Positions 29,723 through 38,728 of a stretch of 64,000 bases of DNA are shown here, piece after piece. The translations under genes and the position numbers were made by a program. Source of the stretch: Cryobacterium aureum (GTDB lineage: Bacteria; Actinomycetota; Actinomycetes; Actinomycetales; Microbacteriaceae); NCBI RefSeq assembly GCF_002954245.1, contig NZ_PPTG01000028.1:55610-119609 (forward strand), read 5' to 3'. The number at the start of each line of letters is the position of its first letter. Within the stretch, counting starts at the first letter, position 1. A model generated the notes under the pieces. That model did no database searches and was not told the DNA's origin. It worked only from the letters and a program-made list of their open reading frames with translations.

Positions 29723-31393
29723 GTGGCAACCCTGACTGAGATTCTCATTCTGCACGGTCTGCTTCCGATCGAAGCTCTCGACACCCTGTTGGCGGGGGAT
29801 CCGGCCGATGAGGGCGCCGTTCGGCGGCTTGTCGACAGCGGAATTATCACCGAGCTGCAGTTCGCGAAGGCACGAGCCGCCCAGGCTAATCTTCCCTTTG
29901 TCGAACTGCTCGAGTATGCGGTCGAGGCGAGTGCCCTCGCCCTCGTGTCGCCGCTGGTCTGTCGACGACACGAAGTGCTGCCAATCGGAATTGAGGGCGG
30001 CCGGCTCGTGCTCGCAATGGTGGATCCCGGTAACGTGTTCGCGCTCGACGATGTTGGTGAGGCCTCTCGCATGCGAGTGTCTGCGGTGGTCGCCGAGCGC
30101 AGCGATCTGCTCGCGGCGATCGCTCGGTTCCATCGCGCCGACGACGAGCTCAGCAACCTCACGACCACGCTTGAGGAAGAACACGACTCGATCCTGTCGA
30201 CGCCTGATCCGAGCGATGAAGCCAGCGACGATGCTGCACCCATCGTGCGCTTCGTGAACCTGCTCGTGAGTCAGGCCATCCAAGACAAGGCCAGCGACAT
30301 CCATATCGAGCCCGGGGAGGTCAGCCTGAGGGTGCGGTATCGCATCGACGGAGTGCTGCACGAGATGCCGAGCGCACCGAAGAGTATTCAGAACGGCGTC
30401 ATCAGCCGCCTGAAAATCATGGCCGACATCGACATCGCGGAGCGTCGCAAACCGCAGGACGGCCGTATGTCGGTCAGTCACGGCGGCCGCAAGATTGACC
30501 TGCGCGTGGCGACCCTGCCGACCGTGTGGGGCGAGAAGGTCGTGATGCGAATCCTCGACAATTCGACCACGAGCATGGACCTGCGGGACCTGTCACTGCT
30601 CGACCACAACTACGACGCCTTCAAGACGGCCTACTCCAAGCCCTACGGCATGATCCTCGTGACCGGGCCGACCGGGTCGGGCAAATCGACGACCCTGTAC
30701 ACCACCCTCTATTCGGTGGCCCGACCGGAGATCAACGTGATCACGGTCGAAGATCCGGTGGAATACCGCATGGTCGGCATCAACCAGGTGCAGGTGAACC
30801 CGAAGGCGGGCCTCACCTTCGCGAGCGCACTCCGCAGCATTCTGCGTTGCGACCCCGACGTTGTTCTGCTCGGCGAGATTCGCGACCACGAAACCGCGCA
30901 GATTGCCATCGAGGCGGCACTCACCGGGCACCTTGTGCTCTCCACCCTGCACACCAACAACGCACCGAGCGCAATCACCCGCCTCACCGAAATGGGCATT
31001 GAACCCTTCCTCGTGGGGAGCGCGCTGGACTGCGTCGTCGCCCAGCGCCTGGCTCGACGCTTGTGCGACCGCTGCAAGATGCCTGACGGGCGCGACCGGG
31101 ACGAGCTCGCACACCTGCGGTTTCCACTCGAGCCGGATCATTCGCTGCCCCTCATTTTTCAACCAAACGGATGCGCCAGCTGCTCCAATACCGGCTATCG
31201 CGGGCGTCTTGCCGTTCATGAGGTGATGACGGTAACCGAGGAGATCGAACGTCTGTGCGTCGCACGTGCGTCCAGCGCCCTGATCAGCCACACGGCTCAG
31301 GAGCAAGGCATGATCAGCCTCCGCGACGACGGCTGGGCCAAGGTCGGGCTCGGCCTCACCTCGGTGGACGAAATTCTTCGAGTGGTCGCGTAG
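29723..31393 (+). CDS. pilB: Type IV pilus assembly ATPase PilB (GspE family)
   Basis: 556-residue hexameric ATPase that drives pilus extension. An N-terminal MshEN/T2SSE_N-like helical domain is followed by the core. Walker A is GPTGSGKST (about residues 315-323), the Asp box contains VEDPVEYRM, Walker B is CDPDVVLLGEIRD, and the His box is LVLSTLHTNNAPSA. The family tetracysteine zinc site is present in LCDRCKM and CASCSNTGYRG. GTG 29723 has GGGGGAGG five bases upstream, better than GTG 29699. It leads a long pilus operon. Confidence 0.95.
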   Translation: MATLTEILILHGLLPIEALDTLLAGDPADEGAVRRLVDSGIITELQFAKARAAQANLPFVELLEYAVEASALALVSPLVCRRHEVLPIGIEGGRLVLAMVDPGNVFALDDVGEASRMRVSAVVAERSDLLAAIARFHRADDELSNLTTTLEEEHDSILSTPDPSDEASDDAAPIVRFVNLLVSQAIQDKASDIHIEPGEVSLRVRYRIDGVLHEMPSAPKSIQNGVISRLKIMADIDIAERRKPQDGRMSVSHGGRKIDLRVATLPTVWGEKVVMRILDNSTTSMDLRDLSLLDHNYDAFKTAYSKPYGMILVTGPTGSGKSTTLYTTLYSVARPEINVITVEDPVEYRMVGINQVQVNPKAGLTFASALRSILRCDPDVVLLGEIRDHETAQIAIEAALTGHLVLSTLHTNNAPSAITRLTEMGIEPFLVGSALDCVVAQRLARRLCDRCKMPDGRDRDELAHLRFPLEPDHSLPLIFQPNGCASCSNTGYRGRLAVHEVMTVTEEIERLCVARASSALISHTAQEQGMISLRDDGWAKVGLGLTSVDEILRVVA

Positions 31394-31411
31394 GCCGAAA
31401 GGACAGTCACG

Positions 31412-32644
31412 ATGAGTCAGGAAATTTACGAGATTCCGGTCACTCCGCCCGGCGTCGCCGCGGAGAGTTGGCCGCTCGATGATCCGAACCTCGACGTCGG
31501 GCCTGACCCGGCGCTCGTCGCGGCCCTGCGCGAGGTCGTGCTGCAGGGTGCCTCGGACCTGCACGTCACGGCGGGAGCGCCGCCCTGCATCCGCATCGAC
31601 GGCGGACTGCGGGCTATCGACGGGGCCGCCGTGTGGAAGCGCGACAAGGTGGCCACGGCGCTGTTCAGTCTGCTCACCCCCGAGCAGCGGCACCTGTTCG
31701 AGGACGAACTCGAGCTCGACTTCGCCTATACGACCACCGGAGCGAGGTTCCGGGTGAACTACTTTCAACAGCGCGGAAGTGTGGGCGGTGCCTTTCGCCT
31801 GATCCCGGGGGAAATCAAACAGCTGGGCGAGCTCGGTGTGCCGGATGCGGTCGCCCAGTTTGCACAGTTGGCCCGCGGCCTTGTGCTCGTCACCGGCCCT
31901 ACCGGCTCGGGCAAATCCACGACCCTGGCAGCGCTCATCGACCTGGTCAACCGCACACGGGCCGACCACATCGTCACCGTCGAAGATCCAATCGAGTTTC
32001 TGCACCAGCACCACAAATCCTTGATCAATCAGCGTGAGGTCGGAAACGACACCCACAGTTTCGCGGCGGCGCTCAAGCATGTGTTGCGGCAGGACCCCGA
32101 CGTGATTCTCATCGGTGAACTGCGCGACCTGGAAACCGTGTCGGTGGCCCTCACTGCGGCAGAGACCGGACACCTCGTTTTCGCGACTCTGCACACCCAG
32201 GATGCTGCCCAGACCATCGACCGCATCATCGACGTTTTCCCGCCGTACCAGCAGGGGCAGGTGCGCGCCCAACTCGCCGCCACCCTACAGGGCGTGGTCT
32301 GCCAGACCTTGGTGAAAAAGGTCGGTGGTGGCCGGGTCGTCGCTACGGAGATCCTCATCGTTACGCCGGCCGTCGCCAATCTCATTCGCGAGGGCAAGAC
32401 GTACCAGATCGCCTCGGCCATGCAGGCGGGGAAAGCGCTGGGAATGCACACCATGGACCAGCACCTCGCCGAGCTCGTCAACGCCGGTTCGATCACTCGC
32501 AAGGCCGCCGAGGATAAAGCTCAGGACCAGGACAGCCTCGCCCAGCTCATTCGCAAGACGGATGTCAGCGATCTCGCGGCCGGCCCATCGGGGTTCGACG
32601 GCATCGATTTCGGTGATTCGTACTCCACCAGGGAACCGCAATGA
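31412..32644 (+). CDS. pilT: Type IV pilus retraction ATPase PilT
   Basis: 410-residue retraction motor. It has the PilT N-terminal ASDLHVTAGAPPCIRIDG, Walker A GPTGSGKSTTL, VEDPIEFLHQHHKS, Walker B DPDVILIGELRD, and the retraction-specific AIRNLIRE-like VANLIREGKTYQI near the C-terminus. About 45 extra residues lie before the canonical PilT start. An acidic tail follows. RBS GAAAGGA precedes ATG 31412. Its stop overlaps the pilC start. Its presence implies twitching or DNA-uptake-competent retractable pili. Confidence 0.95.
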   Translation: MSQEIYEIPVTPPGVAAESWPLDDPNLDVGPDPALVAALREVVLQGASDLHVTAGAPPCIRIDGGLRAIDGAAVWKRDKVATALFSLLTPEQRHLFEDELELDFAYTTTGARFRVNYFQQRGSVGGAFRLIPGEIKQLGELGVPDAVAQFAQLARGLVLVTGPTGSGKSTTLAALIDLVNRTRADHIVTVEDPIEFLHQHHKSLINQREVGNDTHSFAAALKHVLRQDPDVILIGELRDLETVSVALTAAETGHLVFATLHTQDAAQTIDRIIDVFPPYQQGQVRAQLAATLQGVVCQTLVKKVGGGRVVATEILIVTPAVANLIREGKTYQIASAMQAGKALGMHTMDQHLAELVNAGSITRKAAEDKAQDQDSLAQLIRKTDVSDLAAGPSGFDGIDFGDSYSTREPQ

Positions 32645-33870
32645 CCACCGGCGGGGTCTTTGCCTACAAGGGTCGCACCGCAGTGGGAAAGATCGTCACG
32701 GGTCGGCTGGACGCCGCATCTGAGAACGCGGCGATGGTGCGGATGCGCGGTATGGGGCTGGCGCCGATCTCGGTGACCGAGGTCACCGTCGGGACCGGGC
32801 TGAAGCGGGAGGTGCGGATCCCCGGTCTCAGCAAGGGCGTCGGGCTGAAAGACCTCGCGATCATGAGTCGCCAGATGGCGACCATGACCAGTGCCGGGTT
32901 GTCCCTGCTGCGCACCCTGAACATCCTCGCGGAGCAGACCGAGAACGCTCAGCTCGCGCGCATCCTGGCAACGATTCGATCCGAAGTGGAGACCGGGGCC
33001 GCGCTCTCCGAGGCGATGATCAAGCACACGGCAGTATTTCCACCCATCATGGTCAACCTGGTTCGCGCAGGGGAGACCGGCGGATTTCTCGAAAATTCAC
33101 TCAACTCGGTGGCCGGAAATTTCGAGTCTGAGGTGAAATTGCGCGACACCATCAAGTCTGCTCTCGCGTACCCGGTGGTTGTGTTGATCATGGCGGTGCT
33201 GGCGGTGATCGGCATGTTGATCTTCATCGTGCCGGTTTTCGAGAAGATGTTCGCGGGGCTCGGTGGGGAGCTGCCGCTGCCCACCCAGATTCTCGTGGTG
33301 CTGTCGAAGATGATGGTCTGGCTCGGGCCGCTGCTGCTCGTGCTTGGCGCTGGGTTCGCGTACTGGTGGCGCGCCAACAAGAATTCCGAGGCGGTGCGCC
33401 GGCGGGTTGATCCGTTCAAGCTGCGACTTCCGGTGTTCGGACCGTTGCTCACGAAACTCGCCATTGCGCGTTTCAGCCGAAACTTCTCGACCATGATCGC
33501 TGCTGGCGTGCCCATCCTGCAGTCGCTCGCCATCGTCGGTGAGACCAGCGGAAACTGGGTGATTGAATCAGCGCTGCGCAAGGTAGCCGAATCGGTGCGC
33601 CAAGGCGGGTCGATCGCCGGGCCACTGGCGCAGGAGCCGATCTTTCCACCCATGGTCGTGCAGATGATCGCCGTCGGCGAAGACGCCGGCGCCCTCGAGC
33701 AGATGCTCGCCAAGGTTGCTGACTTCTACGACCAAGAGGTGCAGGCCACCACCGAGCAGCTCACGGCACTCATCGAGCCGCTCATGATCGCGTTCATCGG
33801 AGTTGTGATCGGCGGGATGATCGTCGCCCTGTATCTGCCCATGTTCAGCATCTTTGAATACGTGAAATAG
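32641..33870 (+). CDS. pilC: Type IV pilus inner-membrane platform protein PilC
   Basis: 409-residue platform protein with two GspF domains. Helices are at about residues 180-205 (VVVLIMAVLAVIGMLIFIVPVF), 225-245 and at the C-terminus (MIAFIGVVIGGMIVALYLPMFSIFEYVK), the last being diagnostic for PilC/GspF. It anchors the PilB and PilT motors and the growing pilin bundle. ATGA overlap with pilT shows tight coupling. The pilin gene follows after a structured 144-base gap. Confidence 0.95.
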   Translation: MTTGGVFAYKGRTAVGKIVTGRLDAASENAAMVRMRGMGLAPISVTEVTVGTGLKREVRIPGLSKGVGLKDLAIMSRQMATMTSAGLSLLRTLNILAEQTENAQLARILATIRSEVETGAALSEAMIKHTAVFPPIMVNLVRAGETGGFLENSLNSVAGNFESEVKLRDTIKSALAYPVVVLIMAVLAVIGMLIFIVPVFEKMFAGLGGELPLPTQILVVLSKMMVWLGPLLLVLGAGFAYWWRANKNSEAVRRRVDPFKLRLPVFGPLLTKLAIARFSRNFSTMIAAGVPILQSLAIVGETSGNWVIESALRKVAESVRQGGSIAGPLAQEPIFPPMVVQMIAVGEDAGALEQMLAKVADFYDQEVQATTEQLTALIEPLMIAFIGVVIGGMIVALYLPMFSIFEYVK

Positions 33871-33880
33871 CCGGTCAGAG

Positions 33881-33960
33881 AATGCCAAAACGAGTTTTCA
33901 AGTTACCCCCAATTAAGGGGTAGAAAACCGTAAGATCAATCCAAGTGAGATTTTGGCATT
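33881..33960. promoter_or_regulatory. Nested inverted repeats upstream of the major pilin gene
   Basis: Three nested arm pairs lie in the 144-base gap between pilC and the pilin gene: AATGCCAAAA (33881-33890) with TTTTGGCATT (33951-33960); GTTTTC (33894-33899) with GAAAAC (33923-33928); ACCCC (33905-33909) with GGGGT (33917-33921). TAAGAT (33931-33936) could be a -10. The inner ACCCC-N7-GGGGT recurs upstream of the T7SS kinase. Likely a promoter with operator, or a folded leader. Confidence 0.5.
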
Positions 33961-34014
33961 TCCCACTTGCCCAATATCCCACAGTAATGCCACGGCAATA
34001 AGGAAACCACGCTC

Positions 34015-34455
34015 ATGATCCGACCCATGGTCCACCGCACCTTGCACGCACTCTCCCGCACCCGCACGGCGATTCGAGAACGGCAGCAGGGCTTCACCCT
34101 CATCGAGCTGCTCGTGGTCGTGCTCATTATCGGCGTACTCGCCGCCGTAGCGATTCCGATCTTCCTCAACCAGCAGGAGGGTGCCAAGGACAGCGCCGTC
34201 AAGGCCCAGATCACCCAGGCGAAGACCGCCGTTGTCGCCGAAATGGTCACCAACACCTTCCCGACGCCCGGCGCTGATGGCAGCTTCACGGCGAGCGCCT
34301 ATACCAAGAGCGACGAAGTCACGGTAAAGCTCAATGGTTCAGCGACAGCGTTCTGCATCTCGGGCCAGTTCGATGGCTCGGACCGCACCTTCGCCATCGA
34401 CGATAACGGTGCTGCCCTGCAGGGGACCTGCGTCTCGAACGTCGCGACCCCGTAG
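34015..34455 (+). CDS. pilA: Type IV major pilin (prepilin)
   Basis: 146-residue prepilin. The leader of about 26 residues ends RQQG, then mature FTLIELLVVVLIIGVLAAVAIP with Glu at +5, the canonical class III signal cleaved and N-methylated by prepilin peptidase. The C-terminal globular part has two Cys (AFCISGQ and GTCVSN) that could form the disulfide loop typical of pilins. No prepilin peptidase gene lies in the window, so PilD must be elsewhere. Its own leader region with inverted repeats suggests independent high expression. Confidence 0.95.
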   Translation: MIRPMVHRTLHALSRTRTAIRERQQGFTLIELLVVVLIIGVLAAVAIPIFLNQQEGAKDSAVKAQITQAKTAVVAEMVTNTFPTPGADGSFTASAYTKSDEVTVKLNGSATAFCISGQFDGSDRTFAIDDNGAALQGTCVSNVATP

Positions 34456-34564
34456 CCGGTGCCAGGTGGGGTGTCACACGTGGATCCCCGCCTGCCTCCG
34501 TCTGGTGGACCCACCGATCCATATATTTTCAGTGCACTGTTTCGATCGACCGAAGGGGGCGAGC

Positions 34565-34996
34565 ATGCCCGATTCGCCGCGCCGCTCGCATTCGTGCAAC
34601 GAGGGCGGATTCGGGGTGGTCGAAATTGTCGTGGCCATGTTCCTCATCGGGCTCTTGGCCGTTGCCTTTCTGCCGATTCTCGTGCAGAGTGCGCGCGTCT
34701 CCGACACGAACGTGACCATCGCCGAGGCGACTCAGGTCGTTGCCCAGCAACTGCAGCGGGTCGGGGCTGCCGGGTCGAGCTGCTCAGCGGTCAAGGCCGT
34801 CACCGCGAGTGTCCCGGCAGCAGTGGAAACGAAACGTGGTGCCCTGCAACCGCACTTGAGGCTCAACCTGCCGTCTTCCGACGTGTGCGCCGAACCGTAC
34901 CTACGCGTCGTGCAGATGAGGGTGTGGGCATCGTCCGTCGGGTCGAACGACGAGTTGGCCGCTGCGGAAACCCTCATTCTGTTGGATGCGCCGTGA
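34565..34996 (+). CDS. Minor prepilin (PilV-like)
   Basis: 143-residue prepilin-like protein. The leader ends NEGG, followed by FGVVEIVVAMFLIGLLAVAFLP, with Glu at +5. The remainder is a short globular domain with three Cys (SSCSAV, DVCAEP region). ATG 34565 has GAAGGGGG upstream; the longer frame from 34334 is a shadow of the pilin gene. Such minor pilins initiate pilus assembly. The stop overlaps the next start (GTGA), so the two are coupled. Confidence 0.85.
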   Translation: MPDSPRRSHSCNEGGFGVVEIVVAMFLIGLLAVAFLPILVQSARVSDTNVTIAEATQVVAQQLQRVGAAGSSCSAVKAVTASVPAAVETKRGALQPHLRLNLPSSDVCAEPYLRVVQMRVWASSVGSNDELAAAETLILLDAP

Positions 34997-35571
34997 CCGA
35001 CAGTGGGCAATCCCCTGTGACGGACGCAGAATCGGGATTCACCCTGATCGAACTTCTCGTTTATATGAGTTTTGCTGTCGTTGTGCTCGTGATCATCGGC
35101 GGCATGCTGATCAGCTCGGTGGGAATCGAACGGGACGTGCGCAGCACGACCGAAGCGACCGACCTCGGACAGCTGATCAGCCGCTCGGTGCAGGTCGGGG
35201 TGCGTAACGCCTCGCAGGTCTCTCTACAGAACAGTGATGGTGCTCAACTTCTCGTCGTTCGAACGGCGGGCCGCGGTGCAACGGTGGTGTGGTCGTGTCA
35301 AGCGTGGTTCTATACGTCGGATTCTGGCGGTTCTTTGTACACAAAGCGCACAACTCCAGCAAGTCACATCGCTGCGCCGGTTTCGGCCGACCTGGACAGC
35401 TGGATCAAGCTCGGCGTCGGTGTGAGCACAACCGGTGCCGCTGTCTTCGCCGGGGTCAACGATCGCATCACCGTTGCCCTGAACCTGGCTGCGGGCGCGC
35501 AGGATGATGTAGTCGTCAACACGACGGTCACGCCGCGCACACTTGCGACGGTGGGTGCCCCGTGCCTGTAA
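34993..35571 (+). CDS. Minor prepilin (PilW-like)
   Basis: 192-residue prepilin-like protein starting at GTG 34993, which overlaps the upstream stop. A leader of about 17 residues ends ESG, then FTLIELLVYMSFAVVVLVIIGGML, a typical type III signal with Glu at +5. The rest is a Ser/Thr/Val-rich pseudopilin domain. The size and order after a PilV-like gene fit PilW of minor-pilin operons. An upstream extension of this frame to 34459 is a shadow. Confidence 0.82.
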   Translation: MTDSGQSPVTDAESGFTLIELLVYMSFAVVVLVIIGGMLISSVGIERDVRSTTEATDLGQLISRSVQVGVRNASQVSLQNSDGAQLLVVRTAGRGATVVWSCQAWFYTSDSGGSLYTKRTTPASHIAAPVSADLDSWIKLGVGVSTTGAAVFAGVNDRITVALNLAAGAQDDVVVNTTVTPRTLATVGAPCL

Positions 35572-36968
35572 ATCAGAACGGCGCGAGCGTCGAGCGCGGC
35601 AGTGCGCTCATGGCCGTCATCGGCGTTATGGGGGTAATGATTGTCATCACCCTCACCTTGACCACGGCCACGCTGTACTCGCTTGATTTCACCCGCAGCA
35701 CTCGTGCCTCCGTGCAGTCGGTCGCCGCCGCCGAAAGCGGTGTCAGCGCGGCCGAACTCAGTTTGACCCAGGGCACCTGCCAGCCCAGCTACTCGCGATC
35801 CTCGCCGCAATTCACAGCCGACGTGGCGTATTCCCTGAGCTCGACCGACGACGTATGGGTGGCGGGCTGCCCCGCCACCGGCGTCCAGGCTGTGCGTGTG
35901 CGCGTTGAGTCAACCGGAAGCTCGCTGACCGGGTCAGCGTTGGATCGAGCTCGGGTCGAGGCGATCTTCGACTATGAGTCAGCCGTGCCCCCGGGCGTGC
36001 AGCCGAGTGGCGCGGCCATGTACCTATATGGCGGTGTCGTGTTCATGAACAATGCCGACCTGCTCGTGGCCGAGTCGGGTCGGGCGGCCATCCAGGTAAA
36101 GAACGGAAACGTATCGTGCTCCAATAACACCGTGATCGAGGGTGATGTCGTCGTTTCGGCCGGCAACCTCAATATCAGCGGATGCTCCATCGAGGGCAAC
36201 GCGTGGGCCACCGGCGCCGCGACACTCGGCGCCGTAACGGGCAACCTCACCGCGGCGAGCGTGAACCTGACGGCGGACCAACGAGCTAGCAGGATCGGCG
36301 GCGTCTATACGCGCTATACCGTCGGAACACCGATTCCCACAGTGCCGCCCTGGGTCGATCTCAACTACACACCGAGCGACTGGATCGACGCAAGCGGAGT
36401 GCCTTATAAGGTCGCGTCAATCGGTGCTGGCTGCACCATCGATGCGACGACCCTATCTGCGGCCGCGAACGGTGGTAAACCCGTCATCATCAACGCCCTG
36501 GCTGCGTGCCCTTCTGGTGTCACCGCCGCCGGTACGGTAAAGCTCAGCTCCGATGTCGTGATATTCGCCAACAAATTCACCTTCGTCAACAACGTGCATT
36601 TTCAGTCCTCGTCGACGTCTCGACACAAAGTCTGGTTCATCACGCCCGACCTGGTGGCCGACAATCTGCCCACCTGTGGCGCGTCGCAGGGGGACTTCTT
36701 GATGAAGAACAGTTTCACGGTAGCGCCCACACTCGACGCCATGACCTACACACCCTGCCGGTTCAACGCGATGAATACTTTTGAGTGGCGCGGCCAGCTC
36801 TACGCGAACGGGGCCAACGATTTCAAGAATAATACCCGGTTCGAATCTGCCCCGCTCGGCCTGCCGGGAATCGACCTCGACACGGGCACGGTGACCGTCG
36901 CCGGCTCGGCTGGCACTGTTCCGCGCTTGGGAAACATGACGTCAATGAGGGACCTGAGTGATGGATAG
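35562..36968 (+). CDS. PilX-like pilus assembly protein with a beta-helical/adhesin-like domain
   Basis: 468 residues. An N-terminal hydrophobic segment (SALMAVIGVMGVMIVITLTLTTATLYSL) leads into AAESGVSAAELSL, the pattern of PilX N-terminal proteins, which lack a strict prepilin site. The long remaining part is Asn/Ser/Thr/Gly-rich with regular strand-like units (NNTVIEGDVVVSAGNLNISGC), suggestive of a right-handed beta-helix or bactofilin-like repeat. It may form the pilus tip or adhesin. It overlaps the upstream gene by 10 bases. Function inferred from position and N-terminus. Confidence 0.7.
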   Translation: MPVNQNGASVERGSALMAVIGVMGVMIVITLTLTTATLYSLDFTRSTRASVQSVAAAESGVSAAELSLTQGTCQPSYSRSSPQFTADVAYSLSSTDDVWVAGCPATGVQAVRVRVESTGSSLTGSALDRARVEAIFDYESAVPPGVQPSGAAMYLYGGVVFMNNADLLVAESGRAAIQVKNGNVSCSNNTVIEGDVVVSAGNLNISGCSIEGNAWATGAATLGAVTGNLTAASVNLTADQRASRIGGVYTRYTVGTPIPTVPPWVDLNYTPSDWIDASGVPYKVASIGAGCTIDATTLSAAANGGKPVIINALAACPSGVTAAGTVKLSSDVVIFANKFTFVNNVHFQSSSTSRHKVWFITPDLVADNLPTCGASQGDFLMKNSFTVAPTLDAMTYTPCRFNAMNTFEWRGQLYANGANDFKNNTRFESAPLGLPGIDLDTGTVTVAGSAGTVPRLGNMTSMRDLSDG

Positions 36969-36974
36969 CACACC

Positions 36975-38063
36975 ATGACGCGCCACGTCGTCGGCATCGA
37001 TATCGGCCGTGCATCGTTGCGGGCGGTCGAACTGGCCGATGCCGGCCGGGAGCAGCCGACCATTATGCGCTTCCATGAGGCGGCGCTGCCCGACGGCGCC
37101 GTGGGACGCGGCGAGGTACTCGAGCCCAACACGGTCGCCTCACAGCTGAAACGGCTGTGGGCGGGCGGCAAATTCACCACCAAGAATGTTGTCATCGGTA
37201 TGGGCAACCATCGGGTGGTTGCTCGAGACCTGACTGTTCCGGCGCAGTCGATTCGCAGCATCCGTGAGTCGTTGCCGTTTCAGGTGCAGAACCTGCTCTC
37301 CGTTCCGGTGTCGGAGGCCCTGCTCGACTTTTACCCGATCAAGGCCGTGCCCGGTGATGGCCAATCGGGGCCGCAGCTCAACGGACTCCTGATCGCCGCG
37401 GTCAAGGAAGTGGTTTTGCGTAACGTCCGGGCGGTGCAGCTGGCCGGACTCAACCCGGTCGCGGTCGATTTGATTCCGTTTGCCCTCAGCCGCGCTATTC
37501 GTCGGGGCTGCCCCACCGACGATGTGGTGGCGCAGATCGACGTCGGAGCCGGGACAACGAGCATCGTGATCACTGCGGCCGGAGTGCCCCAGTTCCTGCG
37601 GCTCATTCCGGCCGGTGGTGACGACGTCACCCAGGCGCTCACCGCTCGGCTCGACCTGCCCGTCGAACAAGCCGATGCCCTGAAACGCGCCTCCAGCATC
37701 GGCTCAAGCGGGCCGTTCCCGGGTGGGTCAGCGGATGCCGCTGAGCTGGCCGATACCGCGGCGACCGCCGCGCTCGTCATCCACGAGGGCGTGAGCGAAC
37801 TGCTCGCCAGCCTGCGCAACACCGTGAACTACTTCATCCACACCCGGAGCGACCTGCCCGTGACCCGAATCGTTCTGACCGGGGGCGGAGCACGGCTGGG
37901 CGGGTTCGCCGCGCAACTCGGCGAGCTCACTCGCCTTCCGGTCGTAGCGCCGAACCCAACCGGCGGTCTCACCGTGGGCCGTGGCCTCGACGCTCTGCGG
38001 CTGGCAAATTCCGGTGGGGACTATCTCGTCGCGCTCGGTCTCGCATTGGGACGCACTCCATGA
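36975..38063 (+). CDS. pilM: Type IV pilus assembly protein PilM
   Basis: 362-residue cytosolic actin-like ATPase fold. The phosphate-1 loop VVGIDIGRASLRAVEL is at the N-terminus, the phosphate-2-like IDVGAGTTSIVI in the middle, and the adenosine-like motif RIVLTGGGARLGGFAAQL near the C-terminus, as in PilM/FtsA. It binds the PilN cytosolic tail and connects to PilB and PilC. ATGA overlap with pilN. Confidence 0.93.
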   Translation: MTRHVVGIDIGRASLRAVELADAGREQPTIMRFHEAALPDGAVGRGEVLEPNTVASQLKRLWAGGKFTTKNVVIGMGNHRVVARDLTVPAQSIRSIRESLPFQVQNLLSVPVSEALLDFYPIKAVPGDGQSGPQLNGLLIAAVKEVVLRNVRAVQLAGLNPVAVDLIPFALSRAIRRGCPTDDVVAQIDVGAGTTSIVITAAGVPQFLRLIPAGGDDVTQALTARLDLPVEQADALKRASSIGSSGPFPGGSADAAELADTAATAALVIHEGVSELLASLRNTVNYFIHTRSDLPVTRIVLTGGGARLGGFAAQLGELTRLPVVAPNPTGGLTVGRGLDALRLANSGGDYLVALGLALGRTP

Positions 38064-38728
38064 GCGCCCAGAACGCCGATCACGACCCGATCATCGGCGG
38101 TGAGCCCCGGGTCGACCTGTTGCCGCCCGAAGTCACGGCGGAACAGAAGGGACGTCGGCTCCGGCGGGCGCTCGCCGTCGCGGTCGTCGCCGTGGTCATC
38201 GTGACGGGCTCCGGTATCGCGGCCGCCACCTGGGAAGCCGAACGCAGCCAGGCCAGCCTGGCTGTAGTACAGGCCCGTACGACCGAGCTGCTGGCCGCGC
38301 AGGGTGAATACATCGAGGTGCGGCGGGCGCAGGAGGAGGTCGACGCGACCCTCGCGGCTCGCCGTCTGGCGGCATCCGTTGATATTGACTGGACCGCATA
38401 TCTGCAGCAGATCCGTGCCCGCCTGCCCGGTGACGTTGTGATCGGCGCGGTGACCCTCGACGCGGGTTCGGTCTGGGCTCCATATCTGCAAGCGACGGCG
38501 CCGCTGCAGCCGCACCGCGTAGCCGCCATCAACCTCACACTGACCAGTGCGACCCTGCCGAGCATTCCCGACTGGCTCGACGCGATGGCGACCCTGCCCG
38601 GGTACGCGGACAGCGCCCCGACCCGGGTGGTGCTGCTCGACTCCGGGGCGTATGAGGTCAGCCTCACCCTGCACATCAACGGCGAGGCGTTCTCGAACCG
38701 ATTCGCCGACCAGGAGGGTAACGGATGA
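38060..38728 (+). CDS. pilN: Type IV pilus assembly protein PilN
   Basis: 222-residue bitopic protein. A short cytosolic start with VDLLPPEVTAEQK, the NLLP-type motif that docks on PilM, precedes one transmembrane helix (ALAVAVVAVVIVTGSGIAAA) and a coiled coil, then a ferredoxin-like periplasmic domain. The order PilM-PilN-PilO is standard. It overlaps both neighbours by four bases. Confidence 0.92.
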   Translation: MSAQNADHDPIIGGEPRVDLLPPEVTAEQKGRRLRRALAVAVVAVVIVTGSGIAAATWEAERSQASLAVVQARTTELLAAQGEYIEVRRAQEEVDATLAARRLAASVDIDWTAYLQQIRARLPGDVVIGAVTLDAGSVWAPYLQATAPLQPHRVAAINLTLTSATLPSIPDWLDAMATLPGYADSAPTRVVLLDSGAYEVSLTLHINGEAFSNRFADQEGNG

